A program made the position numbers and the translations under genes. Below the pieces are notes generated by a model. The model was given only the letters and a program-made list of their open reading frames with translations, did not search any database and was not told the DNA's origin. Source: Natranaerobius trueperi (lineage in GTDB: Bacteria; Bacillota; Natranaerobiia; Natranaerobiales; Natranaerobiaceae). From it: a stretch of 64,000 bases of DNA. Location of the stretch: contig NZ_NIQC01000001.1 of assembly GCF_002216005.1 (NCBI RefSeq), positions 212,497 to 276,496 of the forward strand, read 5' to 3'. Positions within the stretch are counted from its first letter, which is position 1; the number at the start of each line of letters is the position of its first letter. This document shows, piece by piece, positions 7,895 to 17,354 of this stretch.

Positions 7895-10056
7895 CAATCT
7901 TCAAAAAAGTTATATTTATTATTTTCAATAGGTTGTAAGAATCTAGATGGATAGATAAAGTATCCATCATAAGTAATCACTTGGTTTGGAAAAGTTAAAT
8001 AAAGTTGTTCTTTCGCTCTAGTTACCGCTACATAAAATAAACGTCGTTCTTCTTCTAGACTGAATATATCACGTAAAGATTTAGAAGTTGGAAACAGTCC
8101 ATCTAAAAGATGTGGTACATATACTGTATGCCACTCTAGTCCTTTTGAAGAATGAATTGTTGATAAAACTAACTGCTCTTCTTCTTGTTCGTCAACAGCT
8201 GGTGTATTCTCTTTTTGAAAACTATTAGATGGTGGTTCTAATGATAAGTCAGCTAAAAACTTATCAAGGTCCTGATAGTTTCTAGCTAATTTATATAGTA
8301 CCTCTAAATCATTTTCCCTTTCTTTTGCATCTGGTTCACGATTTTTTAGTATAGGAAGATAGTACTCCCAAATCCGAGATACTGCTTTAGCTACAGTTTT
8401 TTCTTTATTTGCTTCCTCTAGAGCTTTTTTTAGTAAAGCTAGCGATTTATAGTAAAATGTGTTTTGAAATGTGTCAAATTGTAATCTACCATCTTGATTA
8501 TATATTTCTTCTACTATCTGACTAGCTCTAACTTGACCAATACCAGGAAGTAATTTCAATACCCGATTCCAAGATACTGCATCAAAAGGATTCACTAATA
8601 ATCTTAGATAGGATATCATATCTTTTACATGCTTTCTTTCCATAAATTTAACTCCACCATATACTACATATGGTATCTGTCTTCTAATTAATTCTGTTTG
8701 GATATAACTACTATGAAAACCAGCTCTATATAGTACTGCTTGATCACTTAAAGCTACACCTTGTTCTCTTTTATCTAAAATTTTCGATACTATAAAGTAA
8801 GCTTCATCTTGTTGAAAATAAAATCTACCTAGCTGAGGTAGATCACCTTCTTTTAAGTCTGAATATAAAGCTTTTTTGTAACCAATTTCAGCACTTTTTA
8901 TAATATCATTAGAAAAATTCAGTAAAGATTGTCTTGAACGGTAATTTTCTTCTAATTTAATAACTTTAGCATAAGGATAATTACTAGGAAAGGTTAAAAT
9001 ATTTTCTAAGTTAGCACCTCTAAATTTATAAATACTTTGAAAATCATCACCTACTACCATAACATTTTCTGTTTTATCACTTATTAGATCAACAATCTCT
9101 TTTTGTAGTATATTAGTATCTTGATATTCATCAACTAATATATGTGTAATCTCCTGGTGTACTTTTTCTTTAAAGCGCAGGTTACTTTTTAAATTGTCTC
9201 TTAAAACTATTAATAGATCATCAAAATCTAGCAATCGATAATGCTTTTTATATTCTTGATAACCTTTATATAAAGTATTAAGGTCTTCAATATAATCATA
9301 AAGACCTGTATATTCTTCTTCAACGATCTTATATAAATCACGATTAGTGTTTCTAGCTTTAGATATTATCTCAAATATTCGTTCTTTTTTGGGAAAAGCT
9401 CGTTCTTTTTGGTTAAATTCATATTCTGATCTCAACAGATCAACCACATCTTCAGAGTCTAATTGATCAAGAATTGTTAATTTAGGTGATAACCCTAAAA
9501 GACCCGAATATCTTCTTAACATATGAAAAGCAAAGGAATGAAAAGTGCCTCCTTTAACTCTATTACCACGATTATCACCTAATATGCTATCTACACGACT
9601 AGTCATTTCTTGAGAAGCTTTTTTGGTAAAGGTAAGTAATAATATCTCTTCAGGTAATACGCCTTGTTCTAACAAATAAGAAACCCGGTACACAATAGTA
9701 CGAGTCTTTCCGGTACCTGCACCAGCTATTACTAAGATAGGTCCATCTAAAGTTGTAACTGCTTGTAGTTGAGAACTGTTAAGTTCATTTTTGTAGTCAA
9801 CCTTACATCCTATAAAATCATTATCTGTAACTGTTATGTTTTGGTCTCTTTTTTCAACTTCAACTGTTAATTTCTTTATTCTCTCTAGCTCACTACTATC
9901 AGTTTCACTTTGTGAAGGAGCAGGATACTTCCGTGGAAATGTGTCATCACTACTTTTTTCTGTTGTTATATGTTCTTGATTTTGTTCTCGTTGTTTAACT
10001 TTTTCTTTATAATCTGAAAGCTTAATTAATTTATTTAAAGGATCTTTTTCACCCAT
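7894..10056 (-). CDS. UvrD/PcrA-like superfamily 1 DNA helicase
   Basis: ATP-dependent 3'-5' DNA helicase, 720 residues. Motifs in order: Q-type LNSSQLQAV near 95, Walker A AGAGTGKTRT near 110, DEYQDTN (motif II) near 310, GDDFQSIYKFRGA (III), ENYRS (IV), STIHSSKGLEW (V) near 637, and EEERRLFYVAVTRAKEQ (VI). A hydrophilic, Gln/Glu/Lys-rich extension of about 90 residues precedes the core. An upstream in-frame ATG at 10101 exists, but ATG at 10056 has GAGGTGA at a good distance and starts MGEKDPLNK, so I chose it. Likely roles are DNA repair or removal of protein roadblocks; it may be an accessory paralogue of PcrA. Confidence 0.9.
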   Translation of the reverse strand: MGEKDPLNKLIKLSDYKEKVKQREQNQEHITTEKSSDDTFPRKYPAPSQSETDSSELERIKKLTVEVEKRDQNITVTDNDFIGCKVDYKNELNSSQLQAVTTLDGPILVIAGAGTGKTRTIVYRVSYLLEQGVLPEEILLLTFTKKASQEMTSRVDSILGDNRGNRVKGGTFHSFAFHMLRRYSGLLGLSPKLTILDQLDSEDVVDLLRSEYEFNQKERAFPKKERIFEIISKARNTNRDLYKIVEEEYTGLYDYIEDLNTLYKGYQEYKKHYRLLDFDDLLIVLRDNLKSNLRFKEKVHQEITHILVDEYQDTNILQKEIVDLISDKTENVMVVGDDFQSIYKFRGANLENILTFPSNYPYAKVIKLEENYRSRQSLLNFSNDIIKSAEIGYKKALYSDLKEGDLPQLGRFYFQQDEAYFIVSKILDKREQGVALSDQAVLYRAGFHSSYIQTELIRRQIPYVVYGGVKFMERKHVKDMISYLRLLVNPFDAVSWNRVLKLLPGIGQVRASQIVEEIYNQDGRLQFDTFQNTFYYKSLALLKKALEEANKEKTVAKAVSRIWEYYLPILKNREPDAKERENDLEVLYKLARNYQDLDKFLADLSLEPPSNSFQKENTPAVDEQEEEQLVLSTIHSSKGLEWHTVYVPHLLDGLFPTSKSLRDIFSLEEERRLFYVAVTRAKEQLYLTFPNQVITYDGYFIYPSRFLQPIENNKYNFFED

Positions 10057-10131
10057 AACTGTCACCTCAATAAAACAATATTTCACTATATAGCATAACA
10101 AAGTTTATCCCCATAAGAGAAAAAATAAAAA

Positions 10132-10236
10132 TTAATAACCATATAGCAACTCATTACACAACATCATTTTTTCTAAATTATTACAATTGCTACCAAAACT
10201 ACCACAATAAGTAACATTATCCTGTAAATTCATCAT
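10132..10236 (-). CDS. Possible 34-residue Cys-containing peptide
   Basis: ATG at 10236 follows AGGGGG by a few bases and reads MMNLQDNVTYCGSFGSNC then NNLEKMMLCNELLYGY. Three Cys residues and the SD are the only support. The remainder of the 10130-10380 gap shows no other gene. I do not recognise it, and it may be chance. Confidence 0.3.
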   Translation of the reverse strand: MMNLQDNVTYCGSFGSNCNNLEKMMLCNELLYGY

Positions 10237-10380
10237 ATTCCCCCTATTTGCTGTTTAGATTACTAGTTCGATTTATAAGCTAAATTCCCTCTTTTTAACC
10301 AACATTTTATATGCAGAATGTTTATGATATTATTTGCTGATTTATTGGTTTTATATAAATTTTGTTAAATTATTATAATA

Positions 10381-10410
10381 TTGACAAAATTTCCACTTAA
10401 TATGTATAAT
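10381..10410 (+). promoter_or_regulatory. Consensus sigma-A promoter of the peptide ABC operon
   Basis: TTGACA at 10381-10386 and TATAAT at 10405-10410 with an 18-base spacer: both hexamers match consensus exactly. Transcription would start near 10417, leaving a leader of about 180 bases before the ATG at 10599. Confidence 0.85.
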
Positions 10411-10483
10411 CAATAGGGATAGTATTAATATTTTTGATTTTAGTATAAAATTAAAGGTTAATTTACAGAAAATTAATTTAATT

Positions 10484-10510
10484 AAGGAGGTGAGAAAAGG
10501 TCTAAAATAA
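10484..10510 (+). promoter_or_regulatory. Orphan Shine-Dalgarno in the leader
   Basis: AAGGAGGTG at 10484-10492 is a near-perfect anti-16S match about 110 bases before the real start. The overlapping GTG would give only a six-codon peptide (to TAA at 10508-10510) and is too close to the SD to be a good start. It may be a ribosome standby site or a relic; function is unknown. Confidence 0.35.
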
Positions 10511-10598
10511 GAAAAAATCGTGTTGCTTTGTTTTGTTAAAGTGGCAAAAATTTAGTGAAAATTTTAAATTTGGTTACAACTTTAAGGAGGGGCAGTCC

Positions 10599-12191
10599 AT
10601 GAGATCATTATTAGGGAAAAAGCACTTAATGTTAGTGTTAGCATTGGTTGGTATTGTGGCATTTAGCTTAACAGGCTGTGGAGATCCTGATGAAGAAGCA
10701 GGAGAGCAAGATGTAGACCCTGATGAAGTAGAAGAAAAATTAGATGAAGATGTATTAATAGTTGCTCAAGGAGCAGATGCTCCTACACTAGATCCACAAG
10801 CTGAAAACGACCAGCCATCCTCACGTATTACAGAACAAATATTTGAAACTTTATTAGACCAAGATGAAAATATGGAGGTTCAACCAGGACTTGCAAAAGA
10901 CTGGGAAGTTATTGATGACACTACTTATAAATTTGAATTAAGAGAAGGAGTTAAATTTCACAATGGTGAAGAATTAACTGCTGATGATATTAAGTTTACC
11001 TACCAAAGACTATTAGATGAAGATACTGCATCACCAGGTGCTTTCATCTTAGACATGGTAGATGCAGATAATATTGAAATCATTGACGATTATACCTTTG
11101 AATTACCTCTACACGAACCATTTGCACCTATTGAATTCCACTTAGCACATTCAGTTACAGGCATTCTAAATGAAGATGCTGTAAATGAGCATGGAGATGA
11201 CTTTGGTCAAAACCCAGTTGGAACAGGACCATTTAAGTTTTCTGATTGGGATGTTGGAGACAGAGTTTATTTAGAAAGATTTGATGATCACTGGAGAGGT
11301 AAAGCTGGAGTTCGGGAACTTCACTTTAGAAACGTAGAAGAAGATACTAATAGAACTATTGAACTAGAAACAGGTGGAGCTGATATCATCTATGATGTTT
11401 CACCAACTGACTTAGACAGAGTTGAAGAAGCTGAAGAGTTAAATCTAATGAGAGAAGATGATCTATCAACAGAGTATGTTGGGTTTAATATGGAAGTTGA
11501 ACCTTTTGACGATAAGAGGGTTCGACAAGCAATAAACTATGCACTTACTATGGAACCAGTAGTAGAGAATGTTTACTATGGACTAGGGCAGCCAGCTAGA
11601 GGTCCTCTAGCACCTGCAGTTTATGGTGCTCATGAAGATTTAGAAGGTTATGAGCATGATTTAGATAAGGCAAAAGAGCTTCTTGCAGACGCTGGTTATG
11701 AAGATGGCTTTGAGGTCGAGCTTTGGACTAACGAACAGCAGCAAAGAGAAGATATTGCTGAAATAGTTCAAGGTCAGTTAAGCCAAATTGGGATCGATGT
11801 AGATATAAGTGTAAGAGAATGGGGTGCTTATCTAGAAGAAACTGCTCAAGGAGAACATGAAATGTTTGTCCTTGGTTGGGTATCAGTAACAGGTGATGCT
11901 GACTATGGACTATACTCTGTATTCCATTCTGATGAGCACGGAGCAGCTGGTAACAGAACTTTCCTTGCCAATGAAGAAGTTGATGAACTATTAGAGAAAG
12001 GTAGAGAAGCTTTTGATGAAGAGGAAAGATTAGAGTACTACAGAGAGGTTCAAGAAATTATCACTGAAGAAGCACCATGGGTCTTTACTCACGTTGGTGA
12101 ACAAGCAGTAGGTATGAGAGATTATGTAGAAAACTTTACAATTAATCCAGCAGGTCACCATAGCCTATTTGATATAACTTTATCTAAATAA
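10599..12191 (+). CDS. Peptide ABC transporter substrate-binding lipoprotein
   Basis: Extracellular solute-binding protein of family 5 (DppA/OppA type), 530 residues, that captures peptides for the permease encoded downstream. Residues 1-27 are a lipoprotein signal ending in LTGC with Cys27 lipidated. A linker very rich in Asp and Glu follows, and the mature protein is strongly acidic throughout, as in salt-adapted proteins. Family segments include LAKDWEVIDDTTYKFELREG, then VKFHNGEELTADDI, and YALTMEPVVENVYYG. A TTG 66 bases upstream is in frame, but ATG at 10599 has AAGGAGG at 10584-10590 and begins the signal peptide. A terminator follows it, giving more binding protein than permease. Confidence 0.92.
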   Translation: MRSLLGKKHLMLVLALVGIVAFSLTGCGDPDEEAGEQDVDPDEVEEKLDEDVLIVAQGADAPTLDPQAENDQPSSRITEQIFETLLDQDENMEVQPGLAKDWEVIDDTTYKFELREGVKFHNGEELTADDIKFTYQRLLDEDTASPGAFILDMVDADNIEIIDDYTFELPLHEPFAPIEFHLAHSVTGILNEDAVNEHGDDFGQNPVGTGPFKFSDWDVGDRVYLERFDDHWRGKAGVRELHFRNVEEDTNRTIELETGGADIIYDVSPTDLDRVEEAEELNLMREDDLSTEYVGFNMEVEPFDDKRVRQAINYALTMEPVVENVYYGLGQPARGPLAPAVYGAHEDLEGYEHDLDKAKELLADAGYEDGFEVELWTNEQQQREDIAEIVQGQLSQIGIDVDISVREWGAYLEETAQGEHEMFVLGWVSVTGDADYGLYSVFHSDEHGAAGNRTFLANEEVDELLEKGREAFDEEERLEYYREVQEIITEEAPWVFTHVGEQAVGMRDYVENFTINPAGHHSLFDITLSK

Positions 12192-12208
12192 TTCCTATGT
12201 CAAAAAAA

Positions 12209-12242
12209 AATAGGCCATGGTTATTTCATGGCCTATTTTTTC
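12209..12242 (+). terminator. Intra-operon terminator/attenuator
   Basis: AATAGGCCATG (12209-12219) pairs with CATGGCCTATT (12227-12237), followed by a run of T. It sits between the binding-protein gene and the permeases, so it should cut most transcripts there. Confidence 0.85.
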
Positions 12243-12284
12243 AAGTAAAGCGGTATATCAGGTCTTAGTAAGGAGGTAAAAAGT

Positions 12285-13211
12285 ATGCATAAATATATTT
12301 TTAAACGTCTCCTCCAGTTGATCCCAGTTCTTATAGGAGTTGTATTCATAGTATTTACTATCACATATATAACACCAGGTGATCCTGCTACTATCCTTTT
12401 AGGAGAACAAGCACCTGAAGAACAGGTAAAACAACTTAGAAGACAAATGGGCCTTCATTTACCATTTGGTGCCCAGTTCTTTAACTATCTATCCGATGTT
12501 TTACAAGGTGATCTTGGTTATTCATTAACATCTGGACGACCAGTAACAGTTGAGATTTTGGAAAGGTTTCCTAATACTTTTATCTTATCTACAGGTGCTG
12601 TAATACTTGCAGTATTAATAGGTATTCCTGTAGGAATTATTTCTGCTACACGTCAGTATTCAAAGATTGACAATATTTCTATGCTTGGAGCTTTATTAGG
12701 GGTTTCTTTACCGAACTTTTGGCAGGGAATGATGGCAATTCTGTTATTCTCGGTTTGGCTACCTATTTTCCCATCATCGGGTTTTGATACTTGGCAACAT
12801 GCTGTACTCCCTATAGTAACTTTAGGAACAAGCAGTGCTGCATTGATTACTAGAATGACTCGTTCATCAATGCTTGAAGTACTACGCCAGGACTATATTA
12901 GAACAGCTAGAGCAAAAGGCCTTGATGAGCGAACTGTAGTTATTAAACACGCTCTAAAAAATGCCTTGATTCCTGTGATAACAGTTATTGGACTACAGTT
13001 TGGGTTTTTACTTGGTGGAGCAGTTTTAACAGAGCGAATATTCTCAATTGCCGGACTTGGAAGGTTAATTGTAGATAGTATTAGAGAACAAAACTTTACA
13101 GTGGTTCAAGGTGGAGTACTATTTATAGCAGTTATCTTCTCACTTGTAAACCTATTAGTAGATATCTTATATGCATATCTCGATCCTCGCATCAAAGCAC
13201 AATATAAATAA
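12285..13211 (+). CDS. Peptide ABC transporter permease (DppB/OppB type)
   Basis: First of two inner-membrane permease subunits, 308 residues and six predicted membrane segments. The N-terminus (MHKYIFKRLLQLIPVLIGV) and the loop ITYITPGDPATILLGEQAP are typical of DppB. The cytoplasmic EAA loop, which contacts the ATPases, is seen as DYIRTARAKGLDERTVVIKH. The gene begins with ATG after AAGGAGG and lies 18 bases before the second permease region. Family members move di- or oligopeptides or nickel; the lack of nickel-binding signs and the peptide-type binding protein favour peptides. Confidence 0.92.
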   Translation: MHKYIFKRLLQLIPVLIGVVFIVFTITYITPGDPATILLGEQAPEEQVKQLRRQMGLHLPFGAQFFNYLSDVLQGDLGYSLTSGRPVTVEILERFPNTFILSTGAVILAVLIGIPVGIISATRQYSKIDNISMLGALLGVSLPNFWQGMMAILLFSVWLPIFPSSGFDTWQHAVLPIVTLGTSSAALITRMTRSSMLEVLRQDYIRTARAKGLDERTVVIKHALKNALIPVITVIGLQFGFLLGGAVLTERIFSIAGLGRLIVDSIREQNFTVVQGGVLFIAVIFSLVNLLVDILYAYLDPRIKAQYK

Positions 13212-13250
13212 CCCAGTCCAATATTAATTTTGGGAGGAGGTAGAAGAGAC

Positions 13251-14165
13251 ATGACAGAAACAAAAACCAAAAAAGATCCTTCCCTGGCGGATCAGAACCA
13301 ACAGAAACAAAAGGAACAGGTTGGTAGAAGTCAATGGGCGGAAGCTTGGAGACGGTTAAAGAAAAATAAGTCTGCCATGGTAGGTTTGTTTTTAATTGCT
13401 CTTTTATTCTTATCAGCTTTAACAGCTGATTTTATCGCACCACATGACTATGCTGCACAAAATTATGATTCTATAACTGAGCCACCATCATCTGAATTTC
13501 CATTAGGTACAGATCACTTAGGTAGATGTATATTAAGTCGGATTATTTATGGAACACGTCTTTCTATACAGGTAGGTTTTATAGCTATTGCTATTTCACT
13601 TATTTCAGGAAGTTTACTCGGTGCTATGGCTGGTTATTTCGGAAATTTAGCAGATAATATTATTATGCGTTTAGTTGATGTTATCTTAGCTATACCACCA
13701 ATTCTACTTGCAATTGCAATAGTTAGTGCTATCGGACCATCCCTTACTAACCTATTTATAGCTGTTGGTATAGGTTTTATACCACAGTTTGCAAGGATTG
13801 TAAGGGGCTCCGTGTTATCTTTAAAAGAAGAAGAGTTTGTTGAAGCAGCTCAGGCTTTAGGTGCTAGTAACAAACGACTTATCGTAAAACACATTCTCCC
13901 AAACGCACTAGCCCCTATTATTGTGCAAGCAACCTTAGGTGTAGCTATGGCTATCTTATCAGCTGCTGGACTTTCTTTTATCGGGCTAGGTGCACAGCCA
14001 CCTGATCCGGAATGGGGTAGTATGTTATCTGATGGTATGAGATTTATCAGAGATGCTTGGTGGATCTCCACCTTCCCAGGACTTGCTATTGCAACTACTA
14101 TTTTAGGACTAAACTTATTTGGTGACGGGTTAAGGGATGCTCTTGATCCTCGATTAAAAGACTAA
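13251..14165 (+). CDS. Peptide ABC transporter permease (DppC/OppC type)
   Basis: Second permease subunit, 304 residues. After a charged N-terminus rich in Lys and Gln it has the OppC-type leader (AWRRLKKNKSAMVGLFLIAL), the periplasmic PLGTDHLGRCILSRIIYGTR motif, and the EAA loop EEFVEAAQALGASNKRLIVK. A TTG at 13230 is in frame, but ATG at 13251 sits ten bases after GGGAGGAGG (13232-13240) and is the better start. It pairs with the DppB-like subunit to form the channel. Confidence 0.92.
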   Translation: MTETKTKKDPSLADQNQQKQKEQVGRSQWAEAWRRLKKNKSAMVGLFLIALLFLSALTADFIAPHDYAAQNYDSITEPPSSEFPLGTDHLGRCILSRIIYGTRLSIQVGFIAIAISLISGSLLGAMAGYFGNLADNIIMRLVDVILAIPPILLAIAIVSAIGPSLTNLFIAVGIGFIPQFARIVRGSVLSLKEEEFVEAAQALGASNKRLIVKHILPNALAPIIVQATLGVAMAILSAAGLSFIGLGAQPPDPEWGSMLSDGMRFIRDAWWISTFPGLAIATTILGLNLFGDGLRDALDPRLKD

Positions 14166-14216
14166 AATCAATACAGCCTGTTAAGCTTAATCAAGCTTTT
14201 CATAGGAGGGAGAACA

Positions 14217-15233
14217 ATGAGTGAAAAACTCCTAGAGGTAAAAGACCTCAGTATTCATTATGTGACAGAAGATGGGCGAGTTAAAGCATGTGATGGAGTA
14301 AATTTTTGGTTAAATAAAGGTGAAACCCTTGGGTTGGTTGGAGAAACTGGTGCCGGGAAAACTACCACTGCCCTAGGGATTATGAACCTAGTACCTGACC
14401 CACCAGGTGTTGTAGAAAATGGTGAAGTATATTTTCAAGAAGAAAATTTACTTGAGAAAAAAGAAGCTCAATTGAAAAAAATTCGTGGTAACCTAATATC
14501 TATGATATTTCAAGATCCTATGACTTCTTTAAATCCGGTTATCACAATAGGTGAACAGATTGCAGAAGGTATTCAACTGCATCAAAATCTAAATAGTAGT
14601 GACGCTATGGAAAAAGCAAAAGAAATGTTAGAAGTAGTTGGCTTACCTAAATCCCGTGCTAACGATTATCCTCATCAATTTAGTGGAGGTATGAAACAAA
14701 GGGTTGTAATAGCTATTGCTCTTGCTTGTAACCCTTCTCTTTTGATAGCTGACGAACCTACTACTGCTTTGGATGTTACTATCCAAGCTCAAGTTCTAGA
14801 AGTTATGAAAGATCTAGTAGAAGAGTTTGAAACATCTATGCTCATGATAACTCATGACCTAGGAATTGTTGCTGATGCCTGTGACAAAGTAGCTATTATG
14901 TATACTGGTAAAATTGTTGAGTTCACTGACAAGAAAACTCTATTTACAAGCCCAAAACACCCGTACACTAAAGGACTCTTTGGATCTATCCCAAGCCTTG
15001 ATGATGATGAGGATAGGCTTAATCCTATCAAAGGTCTTATGCCTGAACCGACTGAACTTCCGGAAGGGTGTCCATTTAACCCTAGGTGTCCTAAAGCAAT
15101 CGATGTCTGTAAAGAGGTCCATCCAGAAGAAGTCATCACTAATGAAGGTGAAAATAGTGAACACAGGGTCCTCTGTCATATGTTCGACAGCAGGTATGAA
15201 CACAAATTCACAGATTCCACGGTCAAAAGCTAG
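14217..15233 (+). CDS. Peptide ABC transporter ATP-binding protein (DppD/OppD type)
   Basis: ATPase subunit, 338 residues, driving peptide import. Walker A is [10 protein letters not shown] (about residues 41-50), the Q-loop region reads [13 protein letters not shown], the signature is FSGGMKQR, and Walker B is [13 protein letters not shown] with the H-loop in MLMITHDLG. The C-terminal oligopeptide-transporter domain carries the usual Cys cluster ([15 protein letters not shown]), which in relatives can hold an Fe-S cluster. The SD is AGGAGGGAG. Twelve bases separate it from the partner ATPase gene. Confidence 0.93.
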   Translation: MSEKLLEVKDLSIHYVTEDGRVKACDGVNFWLNKGETLGLVGETGAGKTTTALGIMNLVPDPPGVVENGEVYFQEENLLEKKEAQLKKIRGNLISMIFQDPMTSLNPVITIGEQIAEGIQLHQNLNSSDAMEKAKEMLEVVGLPKSRANDYPHQFSGGMKQRVVIAIALACNPSLLIADEPTTALDVTIQAQVLEVMKDLVEEFETSMLMITHDLGIVADACDKVAIMYTGKIVEFTDKKTLFTSPKHPYTKGLFGSIPSLDDDEDRLNPIKGLMPEPTELPEGCPFNPRCPKAIDVCKEVHPEEVITNEGENSEHRVLCHMFDSRYEHKFTDSTVKS

Positions 15234-15244
15234 GAGGGTCAATC

Positions 15245-16183
15245 ATGGCTGACAAGTTACTAGAAGTTAATGGATTAAAAAGGTATTTTAACACCAAAGA
15301 AGGTCAACTACATGCTGTAGACAATATACATTTTAGTATTAACAAAGGAGAAACTCTTGGACTTGTAGGAGAATCTGGTTGTGGTAAGTCTACTACTGGA
15401 CGATTAGTTTTAAGGTTGATTCCACCAACTGATGGTGAAATTAAGTTTGAAGGCCAGGATATTAAAAAATTTGATAAAAAGGCTATTCACAAATTCAGAC
15501 GAGATGCACAAATAGTCTTTCAAGATCCTTTTTCTTCTCTTAATCCTAGAATGAATGTTAAAAATATCATCTCGGAACCTTTTGAGATTCATAATATCCG
15601 AGAAAATACTAAAACGCGTGTATCAGAGCTTATGGATCTAGTTGGACTTTCTAGTCGTCTTTTAAATGCTTATCCACATGAGTTAGATGGTGGTAGACGA
15701 CAGCGTGTAGGTATCGCTCGTGCTTTAGCTTTAAACCCTAAGTTTATTGTACTTGATGAACCAGTTTCATCTCTTGATGTATCTATTCAAGCTCAAATTC
15801 TTAACCTTTTAGATGATCTGCAAGATGAATTAGATCTAACTTATCTCTTTATTGCTCACGACCTATCAGTTGTTAAGCATATAAGTGATAAGGTTGCTGT
15901 TATGTATGTAGGTAAAATGGTTGAGATGACTGATTATAGTGCTATCTTTAAAAACCCAAAACATCCATATACTAAAGCTCTAATTTCTGCTATCCCGATC
16001 CCGTCTATTGAAGTTGAACAAAGACGGATTATTCTAGAAGGTGATGTCCCTAGTCCTGTTAACCCTGGGAAAGGTTGTCGTTTCTATAGTAGATGTTTTG
16101 AAAGAAAAGATATTTGTAAAGAACAAGAACCTGAATTAAACCACGTTGAAGGACATGGACTTGTTGCATGTCATAATGTATAA
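15245..16183 (+). CDS. Peptide ABC transporter ATP-binding protein (DppF/OppF type)
   Basis: Second ATPase of the peptide importer, 312 residues. Walker A is GESGCGKSTTGR, the Q-loop region is IVFQDPFSSLNPR, and Walker B is IVLDEPVSSLDVS. The ABC signature reads LDGGRRQR instead of LSGGQRQR, a variant that I recall in some OppF-type subunits and that often marks the less active nucleotide site. The C-terminal Cys-rich segment (GCRFYSRCFERKDIC) is present. It is the last gene of the five-gene set and is followed at once by a strong terminator. Confidence 0.92.
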   Translation: MADKLLEVNGLKRYFNTKEGQLHAVDNIHFSINKGETLGLVGESGCGKSTTGRLVLRLIPPTDGEIKFEGQDIKKFDKKAIHKFRRDAQIVFQDPFSSLNPRMNVKNIISEPFEIHNIRENTKTRVSELMDLVGLSSRLLNAYPHELDGGRRQRVGIARALALNPKFIVLDEPVSSLDVSIQAQILNLLDDLQDELDLTYLFIAHDLSVVKHISDKVAVMYVGKMVEMTDYSAIFKNPKHPYTKALISAIPIPSIEVEQRRIILEGDVPSPVNPGKGCRFYSRCFERKDICKEQEPELNHVEGHGLVACHNV

Positions 16184-16185
16184 GA

Positions 16186-16212
16186 AAAACCCCGGATCCC
16201 GGGGTTTTTTCA
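16186..16212 (+). terminator. Terminator of the peptide ABC operon
   Basis: AAAACCCCGG and CCGGGGTTTT form a near-continuous stem at 16186-16206 followed by T, three bases after the last stop. Confidence 0.92.
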
Positions 16213-16228
16213 TTATTCAAAAAAATAA

Positions 16229-16248
16229 GCTGAGGGAATTCCCCCAGC
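16229..16248 (-). terminator. Terminator of the decayed SLH gene
   Basis: GCTGAGGG (16229-16236) and CCCCCAGC (16241-16248) pair with one mismatch. On the minus strand a T-rich tract follows. Confidence 0.65.
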
Positions 16249-16258
16249 AACGGATCTT

Positions 16259-17150
16259 TTAGTTAAGTTCTCCCATAACTTCATCTACACGATAAAGTAT
16301 TTTTAAAGACTGTGCTCTTGTTAATTCATCTTTTGGTAAGAAGTATATTCTCCATCACCATTCATAATATCTAAATTATTTACTAAATAAACTTCATCTC
16401 GATATTCAGTAGGTATTTCACTTGCATCTGATACCTGTAACGGAAAGATGAATTCATCATTTATAAGTAAATCTAAATCTAAAGTTTTAACAATTATTAC
16501 AGCCATTTCTTCTCTTGTAACAATTTTATCTGGTTGAAACTTCTTTCTATCATTAAAAATACCTTTTTTTACCTAGGTATTGTATCTCTTCATAAGTTAT
16601 CATGATCTTTATCTTTAAAATAAGGTTCATCTAAAACACCACTAAGTCTTTTTTGTAACATATAGCTAATGATTCCTGCAAATTTCTTATCTAGTCACTT
16701 CCTTATCCGGAGCTAATTCACCTTTTCTTAAAGGTAATATCTTCTGCTAAAGCAAGTTCTAAATGAACCATCAACTTGACAGATACTTACTTCAAGTCCT
16801 CTTCTTTTCCATTAGTCACTTCATCTTCTTTATAATCTACAAATTTATTCCATCTGAAAAATTCTTATTAACTCTACTTAACCTCACCTTCAATTGCATC
16901 AATTCTGATAGTTATCATATTACCTTGAACTGGGGTTACTATCATACTTCGCATGAAGTTAAACTGATACTCCCTCGACCATTTAAATCTCTATCTATAA
17001 TCGGATCAGTATCTATCTTATCTTGTTCAATTAGATCTGAATAAAGGGTCTCTAACTTTTCTAATGCAACTTATCTTGCCTCTTCTAAAGATACACGAGC
17101 CAATCCTTCATAACTTTTATTAACTTATCTAGTAGTTTATAACAACACAT
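16259..17150 (-). pseudogene. Decayed S-layer homology (SLH) protein with YcdB-like region
   Basis: Reading the minus strand across frames recovers pieces of a secreted cell-surface protein. Near 16900-17120 there is ARVSLEEAR, a stop, then VALEKLETLYSDLIEQDKID, which looks like YcdB/YcdC-type repeats. Near 16320-16540 there is KFQPDKIVTREEMAVIIVKT followed by VYLVNNLDIMNGDG, and near 16259-16320 LTRAQSLKILYRVDEVMGEL, which are SLH repeats that bind secondary wall polymers. Stops and frame changes interrupt it repeatedly. The old terminator still follows the last codon. It fills the otherwise empty stretch 16213-17260. Confidence 0.65.
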
Positions 17151-17269
17151 TTTTGTCGACAATTTCCCAGGAAATATGATGGGATATATTTTTAGATTTA
17201 CTAAAATAATGGATTTAAGGAAAGCGATTACAGGTAGAGTGGGTTTTAGAGTAAAACGAGCAAAAAAAT

Positions 17270-17306
17270 CCTCCCCTTAAGAGTTATAAAGACTCTAAGG
17301 GGGGGA
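17270..17306 (-). terminator. Terminator of the stalk-domain protein gene
   Basis: CCTCCCCTTAAGAGT at 17270-17284 pairs with ACTCTAAGGGGGGG at 17292-17305. The minus strand continues into a run of T. Confidence 0.9.
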
Positions 17307-17354
17307 TTTGATAGTGTTAGGAAACCAGCTAAACACCTAACGAAAAAACTTATA

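Noticed and set aside
10533..10598. TTG start 22 codons upstream for the peptide-binding lipoprotein
   Set aside because: No SD at TTG, and the extra residues would precede a normal lipoprotein signal; ATG 10599 has AAGGAGG.
12400..16300. Many open frames opposite the peptide ABC genes
   Set aside because: They are shadows of well-supported genes with clear motifs.
16763..17044. Plus-strand 93-codon frame
   Set aside because: The minus strand carries recognisable SLH and YcdB-like pieces, so this is a shadow of a pseudogene.
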